From positions 1-5,408 of the forward strand of contig CALGEM010000346.1 in assembly GCA_937881505.1 (NCBI GenBank): a stretch of DNA of 5,408 nucleotides. The letters are read 5' to 3'. This stretch comes from an uncultured euryarchaeote (GTDB taxonomy: Archaea; Thermoplasmatota; Poseidoniia; Poseidoniales; Poseidoniaceae). The notes beneath the pieces are model-generated. The model was not told where the DNA came from, did no database searches, and worked only from the letters and a program-made list of their open reading frames with translations. A program made the translations under genes and the position numbers. Of the stretch, positions 1 through 4,908 are shown one piece after another (positions within the stretch are counted from its first letter, which is position 1; each line of letters starts with the position of its first letter).

Positions 1-2
1 TA

Positions 3-500
3 TCTGGTCTTGATGGTGATACTATTGATATCGGAGCGAAGACGTACCTCAAAAACGAAAGATCGTCACTGAAGCACAATGCTTCAGAGATGAACGAGGT
101 CATTCGTCAGTTTCCATTTACAGCTGATGAGGCCTTCAGGGACAGCATAGAGGGTAGCGTATTTAACATTGGTAAGATCTACGAGCAGATAGAACACAAC
201 GAAGAGTTGTTTCCTAATCCTGTCGTTGTAGGCAACTTTATCTGGAAGGGTGGAGTACAGGATACAGAGGTGATCTTCACGCCAGATCCTAATGGCAGGT
301 TTAAAGTTGCTTGGATGCCACCTATTGAGTTGCGTAATAAGAACACAACTGTAAGGGGCAAGCGCGTTGCACCTAATGCCGAGATGGGTTGCGGTGGTGT
401 TGACTCATACGATCTCGATGCTACGGTAGACGGCAGGGGGTCAAAGGGTGCTCTTCATCGCTCAGGCGAGGGAGCTTGGCAAGACGGTCCAGCACCTTGA
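3..500 (+). CDS. Phage terminase large subunit, internal fragment (both ends missing)
   Basis: The frame is open from the left edge, so the N-terminus lies outside the window; the ATG at 90 is an internal methionine. Terminase large subunits package DNA into phage proheads with an ATPase domain and a C-terminal RNase H-like nuclease. The part seen has an RQFPFTADEAFRDS stretch (encoded from about 105), an IWKGG..DTEVIFTPDP segment, and GGVDSYDLDATVDGRGSKG (encoded from about 393), whose first Asp fits the opening acidic residue of the nuclease domain. I recognise this arrangement from memory of uncultured marine phage terminases. Recognisable phage sequence stops at ALH (458). The remaining residues to the TGA at 498-500 are the wrong strand of the methyltransferase gene, so the true C-terminus is missing. 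Codon use is more A/T-rich than in the rest of the window. The family call is fairly strong; the boundary is approximate. Confidence 0.75.
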   Translation, partial: SGLDGDTIDIGAKTYLKNERSSLKHNASEMNEVIRQFPFTADEAFRDSIEGSVFNIGKIYEQIEHNEELFPNPVVVGNFIWKGGVQDTEVIFTPDPNGRFKVAWMPPIELRNKNTTVRGKRVAPNAEMGCGGVDSYDLDATVDGRGSKGALHRSGEGAWQDGPAP

Positions 501-1884
501 GGGTGTGGGCGCGCTCAACACGGTCTCGGGGCAGTCGTGGTACGGCCCATGTCTCCCGTGCCCACGACGTCCATCGCTCTTCGTTCAATTGAAAGACGGG
601 AACACGGGAGGAGAGGCCTTCGCCTTCACGGCGTAGGTCGGCCCGCGTGATGGGCCCGTGCAGGTTGAGCACGGGGGCTTCACCGTTGGCCGTGATGCCG
701 AGCACGACCACGCCTTGGGTCATGCCCGGGAACAAGAGGTTGGCTTCCTCGATGGCCCATGCATGGGTCCAGCCGTGGTGCTTCACGAGCAGTTCTCGGA
801 GCGGGTGGGAGGATTGTTCTCGAAGGAGGCTGTCGGGAGCGATGATGCGGAGGCGACCGCCGTCCTTCAAAATTTGAAGACTGCGCTCAATGAAGAGTCG
901 GTAGAGGTTGACGTTACCTCGCATGGTGGAGAAGCGAGGCACGCCGTTATCGGTCAGACTTCGCAGGCGCTCGCCCAATTCCTTGCGCAACTGACTACCG
1001 TCTTCCATGCCTCGGAAGCGGTCTTTGATTCGCAGCCAAGGCGGGTTGGTCAACACCAATTCGGGCGCTGAAGCCCACGGCCAATCGCCTTGCAGTGCAT
1101 CGCCTTGCTTCACGCCTTCATCAAGCAAGGCTTCCATTTCCTTTCGCGAGATTTTTCCGGGCGTTTCGGGTCCGAAACTCACGAGTTCGTGACGAATGGA
1201 TTCAAGCAGCAAGCGGAGTTTGGTGCTCTTGACCACGAGCGGGTCAACATCGAGAAGTTGGATGTTGGAAAAGAAGCGCCGAGTGTCTTCTTTTTGCAAC
1301 TCTGGATCGGCGTCCTCGTGAGCATCAGCGTGTCGCCTGATGAGGCGCGCGTGGAAGAGTCCGCCGCCAGCGGCGGTATCGGCGACGGGCAGAGGAATTC
1401 CGCTGAGGGTTCGCTTGTTTTGTTCAACCGCTTCTCGCTCATCGTCGTCGTTAACATCGCTGTCTTGGGTCGCTTTGGGGAGGTTGAGTTGCTCAACATG
1501 TTGGCGGAAACCAGGGGGGAGATTGCTCATCAGGAAATTGGATTGTTGGACCGGTTTTTTCGGGTTCACGAGGTTGTCCCTCATCTCCGAGCAAATCACC
1601 GCATCAGCCAAGCGCGGGGGCGTAGGGTGGGCACCCCGAGGAGAGCGACCGTCGGACTCGGCGTCATGGCGAGCGAGAAGGTGGTCAAGGACATGGCCAG
1701 GGTCGGTCAACAGGTTGGCAGGAAGGGTTGGCCAGTCTTCGGGGAGCAGAGCCGCAATGGGCTGAAAAGAGCGCAGGGACTTTTCCCATGTGCTCAGCCA
1801 AATATCGATTTGTTGTTCGCGGTTATCGAGACATCGGTCCAATCGTGCATACCATCCACTAACCCCGTTTTGCAATGTCCCCAC
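421..1884 (-). CDS. Eco57I-type adenine-N6 DNA methyltransferase, C-terminus lost at the join
   Basis: This is a SAM-dependent DNA methyltransferase of the Eco57I / type IIG class, which methylates adenine N6 in DNA. Counting from the GTG at 1884, it shows RGAHPTPPRLADAV (83-96, the usual stretch before motif I), SAM-binding motif I as ADTAAGGGLF (168-177), an acidic motif II region LLDVDP (210-215), GDALQGDW (261-268), the catalytic motif IV NPPW (280-283), and GGRLRIIAPDSLL (342-354). No nuclease domain is visible in what remains. Family members usually continue with a target-recognition region, which is missing here: genuine sequence stops near LSDEE (about 451-465) and the last residues before the TAG at 421-423 come from the phage-like DNA. 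The start is uncertain. GTG 1884, TTG 1887 and TTG 1875 all fit, and the frame upstream of about 1890 looks like non-coding shadow of the TerB-like gene. It lies on the same strand as, and downstream of, two TerB-like genes. Confidence 0.8.
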   Translation of the reverse strand: MGTLQNGVSGWYARLDRCLDNREQQIDIWLSTWEKSLRSFQPIAALLPEDWPTLPANLLTDPGHVLDHLLARHDAESDGRSPRGAHPTPPRLADAVICSEMRDNLVNPKKPVQQSNFLMSNLPPGFRQHVEQLNLPKATQDSDVNDDDEREAVEQNKRTLSGIPLPVADTAAGGGLFHARLIRRHADAHEDADPELQKEDTRRFFSNIQLLDVDPLVVKSTKLRLLLESIRHELVSFGPETPGKISRKEMEALLDEGVKQGDALQGDWPWASAPELVLTNPPWLRIKDRFRGMEDGSQLRKELGERLRSLTDNGVPRFSTMRGNVNLYRLFIERSLQILKDGGRLRIIAPDSLLREQSSHPLRELLVKHHGWTHAWAIEEANLLFPGMTQGVVVLGITANGEAPVLNLHGPITRADLRREGEGLSSRVPVFQLNEERWTSWARETWAVPRLPRDRVERAHTLKVLDRLAKLPRLSDEEHPLTPCRLP

Positions 1885-1948
1885 CAAACCGACGGGACGG
1901 CTTTCTCTCTTTGAAGATGTCTCTTCACGAAGGGATGAAAAATGGCCA

Positions 1949-2371
1949 TTATTTGACCAAAATCTCCGTACCTTTCTCGAACCAATTCCACCCTTCTGCC
2001 ACCCAGTCAAGCAGGTCAGAAAGTTGGTCGGGTGAGACCTTGCCCACTTTCGCAATCTTCCGAAGGGCGGTAAGTTCCTTCCGGTCGTAAGCGCCGTCAA
2101 CCGCCGCGACCAAGGCTGCGTCGCGCAGCATGACCTGGGCAAACTCCGGGTCGATGTCCGCGATGGATTGTTCGATAGGAATGGGTTGTTCAAATCCCGT
2201 ACGGACGGTGATTCTTGACTCGGGATGCATCATGGCCTTCCCCATCATCGCTTCGATCATGGCGATTTCTTCACGGACCAAAGCGCCATCTGCAGCCGCA
2301 ATGTAGACCAAGACCTGAGCATATCGCATTCGTTCCTGCGAAGAACGATGGATCATCCCATCGGGGAACAT
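1949..2371 (-). CDS. TerB-like protein (second of a tandem pair)
   Basis: This 140-residue, probably cytosolic protein with no membrane segment belongs to the TerB-like (tellurite resistance / DUF533-related) all-helical fold. It shows the family's two-fold internal pattern: helix plus acidic loop at about 16-48 (YAQVLVYIAAADGALVREE) and again at about 80-110 (MLRDAALVAAVDGAYDRKE), each with a DG followed by charged residues that bind metal in characterised TerB. The C-terminal LLDWVAEGWNWFEKGTEIL (120-138) matches the end of the gene just upstream, so the two are paralogs. The ATG at 2371 is 6 bases after the upstream stop, with a GAGG 11 bases before it; Met6 or Met14 could also serve as start. 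The cellular role of stand-alone TerB proteins is not settled; metal sensing and links to membrane stress or nucleic-acid processing have been proposed. The fold call is good and the function unknown. Confidence 0.75.
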   Translation of the reverse strand: MFPDGMIHRSSQERMRYAQVLVYIAAADGALVREEIAMIEAMMGKAMMHPESRITVRTGFEQPIPIEQSIADIDPEFAQVMLRDAALVAAVDGAYDRKELTALRKIAKVGKVSPDQLSDLLDWVAEGWNWFEKGTEILVK

Positions 2372-2377
2372 GGGCGC

Positions 2378-2809
2378 TCATTCCTCAAGCGTATCCAAGA
2401 GTTCGTATCCCTCTTTCATCCATTTGTAACCTTTGATGGTCCAGTTGAGGAGTTCCTCCACCGCTTCTTCCTTAAGGCCCAAATGTTCAGAGATCTCCTC
2501 GAGAGCATCGCGCTCATCTTCGTCCACCGTTCCGTCGGCTGCGGCCATCATCACCGCATCGCGGAGGGCAAGCCTACCGGCTTCACCCGACAGGTCTTCA
2601 AGGCATTCTTCCAAACTTGGTGGATTCTTGAGGGCTGCACGAATGGACTCACGTTGGCCGGGTGAGAGCAGTGCTGTACCGAGGCGTTGTTCAAACATGG
2701 CCATTTCATCCACGGTTAATTCGTTGTCAATTCGAGCCATGTAGGCCAGCAGGCGAGCGTAGGCAAAGCGTTCTTCTCGGGGGAGTTTGTGAACCGTGTC
2801 GGGCAGCAT
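2378..2809 (-). CDS. TerB-like protein (first of a tandem pair)
   Basis: This is a 143-residue, strongly acidic, soluble protein with the TerB-like fold. The repeat units are FAYARLLAYMARIDNELTVDE (15-35) and LALRDAVMMAAADGTVDEDE (80-99). The second carries the clear DG.(V)DEDE acidic loop expected for metal binding; the first has DNELTVDE in the equivalent place. The C-terminus LLNWTIKGYKWMKEGYELL (120-138) aligns with the neighbouring paralog, which starts 6 bases downstream, so the two are probably co-transcribed and may form a heterodimer (inference). I chose the ATG at 2809 because GGGTG at 2813-2817 precedes it and because it gives the same length as the paralog. In-frame TTG codons at 2845 and 2836 would add a tail of non-family residues. 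The gene is the first of its strand after a divergent intergenic region. Fold assignment is firm and substrate unknown. Confidence 0.75.
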   Translation of the reverse strand: MLPDTVHKLPREERFAYARLLAYMARIDNELTVDEMAMFEQRLGTALLSPGQRESIRAALKNPPSLEECLEDLSGEAGRLALRDAVMMAAADGTVDEDERDALEEISEHLGLKEEAVEELLNWTIKGYKWMKEGYELLDTLEE

Positions 2810-2812
2810 TGA

Positions 2813-2817
2813 CACCC
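2813..2817 (-). promoter_or_regulatory. Shine-Dalgarno-like site of the first TerB-like gene
   Basis: Read on the minus strand, AAAGGGTGTCA directly precedes the ATG at 2809. GGTG can pair with the 3' end of 16S rRNA. It supports the ATG at 2809 over the in-frame TTG codons at 2836 and 2845. Spacing from the end of GGGTG is only 3 bases, so the match is moderate. Confidence 0.45.
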
Positions 2818-2869
2818 TTTGCGCGCTTCTTCCCAATGAACCCAACGGATGAAACCCCCGTCATGCCCC

Positions 2870-2880
2870 CAATATTGAAA
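2870..2880. promoter_or_regulatory. TATA-like element in the divergent intergenic region
   Basis: The 94 bases between the divergent starts at 2809 and 2904 contain one A/T-rich island in otherwise G/C-rich DNA, CAATATTGAAA, whose first eight bases (2870-2877) are a perfect palindrome. Its centre is about 30 bases upstream of the glutaredoxin ATG, the distance expected for an archaeal TATA box driving a leaderless mRNA. On the other strand it is about 64 bases from the TerB-like ATG, which would leave a leader of roughly 35-40 bases carrying the GGGTG site. A shared bidirectional promoter is an inference, and the element depends on the host being archaeal. Confidence 0.4.
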
Positions 2881-2903
2881 CCTCATCGCAACGACCGAAG
2901 GCC

Positions 2904-3236
2904 ATGGTCAAACTGGAACCGGAGGTTGTCGTTTGGACCGGCCGGGGTTGTGCTGCGTGCGTTCGTGCAAAGCAACTTCTGGACAACAAACGGGTCGCAT
3001 ACAAAGAGCGCCGGCTCAAGAAGGACCCGACTGTTCAACGGGCCTATGCACGAGCCACCGCCGGGGCGCGAACGGTTCCTCAAATTATCATCAACGGCCA
3101 CAACATTGGCGGTTTCGATGACCTGCTCAATCTTGAACGGGCAGGTGAACTCGACGTGTTACTTGGGCGAGCAGAAACATCGCCCAAAACCACATGGTGG
3201 CAGCGCGTCAAAAGCGGTTTCAGCCGGCGAAGTTGA
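2904..3236 (+). CDS. Glutaredoxin-family protein with a CAAC active site
   Basis: This is a small thioredoxin-fold thiol-disulfide oxidoreductase of 110 residues. After the first beta strand (EVVVWTGRG, 7-15) comes the redox motif C16-A-A-C19 followed by helix residues VRAKQLLDNK. TVPQIIINGHNIGGFDDL (57-74) holds the cis-proline (Pro59) and the GG(F)DD glutathione or low-molecular-weight-thiol binding turn of glutaredoxins. Both cysteines are present, so a dithiol mechanism is possible. A basic tail of about 18 residues (93-110, WWQRVKSGFSRRS) extends beyond the usual domain of about 80-90 residues; its role is unknown. The ATG at 2904 lies just before the first strand; GAAGG is present but very close, so a leaderless start from the upstream TATA-like element is plausible. 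A DUF2237 gene follows on the same strand after 41 bases. The electron donor cannot be told from the sequence. Confidence 0.88.
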   Translation: MVKLEPEVVVWTGRGCAACVRAKQLLDNKRVAYKERRLKKDPTVQRAYARATAGARTVPQIIINGHNIGGFDDLLNLERAGELDVLLGRAETSPKTTWWQRVKSGFSRRS

Positions 3237-3277
3237 CCGAACAAGCGTTGATAGGTCGCACACCACTCGTTTGAACC

Positions 3278-3640
3278 ATGCACCCCAGCGTGAATGTCTT
3301 GGGAACCACACTCGAATCCTGTTCTGAATCGCCCCTCACCGGCTGGTACAGAGATGGATGCTGCAACACCGACGACAGCGACCGTGGATCGCATACCGTC
3401 TGTTGCGTCTTGACCGACGATTTTCTCCAATTTGCTAAAGACATGGGTAACGACCTCATCACGCCTGCGCCCCGATTCAATTTTCCTGGATTGAAGGCGG
3501 GCGATTCCTGGTGCGTTTGCGCTCGAACATGGTTGTTGGCGGTGAACGCCGGTATGGGTTGCCCGGTTGATTTGGAGGCGACCCACGAGCGCGCCCTTGA
3601 CATCATTCCTCTTGATGTGCTGGAGACGCATGCTCTGTAG
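3278..3640 (+). CDS. DUF2237 family cysteine-rich protein
   Basis: This complete 120-residue protein of the DUF2237 family has no established biochemical function. It is recognised by the family's characteristic line-up: NVLGTTLESC near the start (6-15), PLTGWYRDGCCNT (19-31), GSHTVCCVLTDDFL (37-50), GNDLITPAPRFNFPGLKAGDSWCVCA (57-82) and LEATHERALDIIPLDVLETHAL at the C-terminus. Eight cysteines (15, 28, 29, 42, 43, 79, 81, 95) are visible, including two CC pairs and a CVC; several sit in the most conserved blocks and suggest metal binding or redox chemistry (inference). There is no signal peptide or membrane segment. The ATG at 3278 puts NVLG at the usual distance from the N-terminus. The gene follows the glutaredoxin by 41 bases on the same strand, so the two may be co-transcribed. 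Its last 38 bases overlap the 3' end of the opposing GtrA-like gene. Confidence 0.88.
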   Translation: MHPSVNVLGTTLESCSESPLTGWYRDGCCNTDDSDRGSHTVCCVLTDDFLQFAKDMGNDLITPAPRFNFPGLKAGDSWCVCARTWLLAVNAGMGCPVDLEATHERALDIIPLDVLETHAL

Positions 3641-4079
3641 GTGCAGAAGTCTGTTCTTGGTCGGCGGCGTACTGAAAGACCCAAAATCGCATCATTAACC
3701 ACACGATGACGCCCCATCCGAGCAAATTCACGATACCAAGGATTCGGACATCCTCTGGAAAGGTTTCAGTCAACCAACCGATGGAAGCACTTGAGCCGAC
3801 CAAGCTGATGATGTAGACCGGTACGGCGGTGGGCAGCGTCCACGACACGGGTTTCCGGTCGTCAAACGTGAACCAGCGGTGGACGAAGTGGGCAAACACG
3901 CCGGTTGTACCCCAACAAAGTCCCCACAAGATTCGGACATCTGCATCCGAAAAGGCTGCGAGGAGTAAGGTCCACCACACCAAGAAGATGACGCTGTTGA
4001 AACCACCCGCCATGCTGAAGCGAATGAGTGAACCTCGCGGCACCCGCTCATCGAGCCAGGTGAAGGTGTTAGTCGTCAT
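3603..4079 (-). CDS. GtrA-like four-helix membrane protein
   Basis: This is a 158-residue integral membrane protein of the GtrA family. Members are small four-helix proteins linked to moving lipid-linked sugars across the membrane or to cell-surface polysaccharide synthesis. From the ATG at 4079, hydrophobic segments lie at about 21-43, 49-66, 82-103 and 111-135. Family landmarks are LIRFSMAGGFNSVIF at the first helix, FAHFVHRWFTFDD (62-74) after the second, and MMRFWVFQYAAD (129-140) after the fourth. A hydrophilic, Glu/Gln/Ser-rich tail of about 20 residues ends the protein. The ATG overlaps the last 11 bases of the dehydrogenase gene, suggesting translational coupling; an in-frame GTG at 4094 would add five residues. 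The context of nucleotide-sugar enzymes supports a glycan role, but the exact substrate is unknown. The 3' end overlaps the convergent DUF2237 gene by 38 bases. Confidence 0.85.
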   Translation of the reverse strand: MTTNTFTWLDERVPRGSLIRFSMAGGFNSVIFLVWWTLLLAAFSDADVRILWGLCWGTTGVFAHFVHRWFTFDDRKPVSWTLPTAVPVYIISLVGSSASIGWLTETFPEDVRILGIVNLLGWGVIVWLMMRFWVFQYAADQEQTSAPTEHASPAHQEE

Positions 4080-4893
4080 TGGTAACCACGTCACTGGGTT
4101 TACCAGTCAATATTTCACGCAGTACAGCGTTGTCCGCCTGCATGGCGTCCATGATGGCGTACTTGACATCCAGTTCATGTGCCAACACGCCCAGTGCGGC
4201 GCTGTCCTTTGGTAGGCATTTGCCACCAAATCCTCTGCGCAGGCCAAAGATGGGGTCAAGGTGCGAAGGGCCGATGGGTTGAGCTTGTTCGGCCGTGATG
4301 ATGTCTCGAATGGCATACCAATCTTCACCCATCTCCTGGCAAATATCGTACATTTGATTGGCAAAGATGACCTTTAGAGCGTAGAAGGTGTTCTTGGTGT
4401 ACTTCACCAACTCCGCTTGTGTCGGAGTTACTTGGAAGAATTGCTCATTACGCATCACACCGGCTTCCTTGTGGTGTTGAAACACCCGCTCAGCCACGTC
4501 CTTGTGATGGGTGCCCACGACCAGAATGTCTTGATTGGCGAAGTCCTCCAATCGGCGTCGTTCCACCAAGAATTCAGGCGAATAGGCGATTTTCAGGTTT
4601 GGATATCGTTCGTGGTACGTTTGTGTCGTTCCGGGAACCACGGTACTCTTGATGACGGCGGTGAAGCCATCGGGCAGTGCATCCAGCACCCCTTCGACGA
4701 TGCTCGTATCACAGGCCCCCGTTTCAGGATGGGGCGGGGTGGGAACGGCGATGTAAGCCATGTCAACATGGCCGATGACATCGCTGAGCGATGTTCCTCG
4801 AGCCGGGTCGTGAACGAAGAGTTCGTGGGCGTGACCAAAGCAGTGTTCAATCGCGCCTCCGACCATGCCCGCACCAATGATTCCAACTTTCAT
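4069..4893 (-). CDS. UDP-glucose/GDP-mannose dehydrogenase family enzyme, short form
   Basis: This is an NAD-dependent nucleotide-sugar dehydrogenase; the family oxidises UDP-glucose, GDP-mannose or related NDP-hexoses twice to the uronic acid. The Rossmann motif GAGMVGGA is at 7-14, followed by PTPPHPETGA (51-60), STVVPGTT (83-90) and SPEFLVE (105-111). The central domain has ELVKYTKNTFYALKVIFANQ (161-180), where Lys164 and Asn168 match the catalytic Lys/Asn pair of bacterial UDP-glucose dehydrogenases. GFGGKCLPKD (221-230) carries the nucleophilic Cys226 and Asp230. At 274 residues it stops just after the central domain and lacks the C-terminal UDP-binding domain of typical 390-450-residue enzymes. 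The stop overlaps the next gene's start, so this looks like a natural length rather than a sequencing break. The ATG at 4893 has an ideal GGAGG 7 bases upstream. The sugar and nucleotide used cannot be decided. Confidence 0.88.
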   Translation of the reverse strand: MKVGIIGAGMVGGAIEHCFGHAHELFVHDPARGTSLSDVIGHVDMAYIAVPTPPHPETGACDTSIVEGVLDALPDGFTAVIKSTVVPGTTQTYHERYPNLKIAYSPEFLVERRRLEDFANQDILVVGTHHKDVAERVFQHHKEAGVMRNEQFFQVTPTQAELVKYTKNTFYALKVIFANQMYDICQEMGEDWYAIRDIITAEQAQPIGPSHLDPIFGLRRGFGGKCLPKDSAALGVLAHELDVKYAIMDAMQADNAVLREILTGKPSDVVTNDD

Positions 4894-4900
4894 GCCATGG

Positions 4901-4905
4901 CCTCC
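4901..4905 (-). promoter_or_regulatory. Strong Shine-Dalgarno site of the dehydrogenase gene
   Basis: Minus-strand AAAAGGAGG lies in the 15-base gap between the nucleotidyltransferase stop (4909-4911) and the dehydrogenase ATG at 4893. The spacing from GGAGG to that ATG is 7 bases. Another ATG at 4898 sits only 2 bases from the GGAGG and is out of frame with the dehydrogenase, so the site decides the start at 4893. Confidence 0.8.
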
Positions 4906-4908
4906 TTT

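Noticed and set aside
450..460. Reading the join as a phage attachment site
   Set aside because: Nothing like an integrase gene, a tRNA end or a longer shared core is visible, and the terminase is itself cut in mid-gene, which site-specific integration would not normally do.
1090..1914. 274-residue plus-strand open frame
   Set aside because: It lies antisense to the methyltransferase core carrying motifs I-IV; a long open antisense frame is common with this codon bias.
1794..1991. 65-residue minus-strand frame including the ATG at 1949
   Set aside because: It has no recognisable features and mostly overlaps the methyltransferase start; kept only as a hint of a possible frameshift.
1885..2193. 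N-terminal extension of the methyltransferase frame up to an ATG at 2193
   Set aside because: Up to position 1949 it is an out-of-frame reading of the TerB-like gene, and the composition (Ser/Arg/Trp-rich, no motifs) is that of a shadow.
2662..3327. 221-residue plus-strand open frame spanning the divergent intergenic region
   Set aside because: It covers the TerB-like start on the opposite strand and the whole glutaredoxin in another frame, with no domain features.
3080..3717. Two minus-strand frames (3080-3631 and 3220-3717)
   Set aside because: They are antisense to DUF2237 and the glutaredoxin, and neither resembles a protein family.
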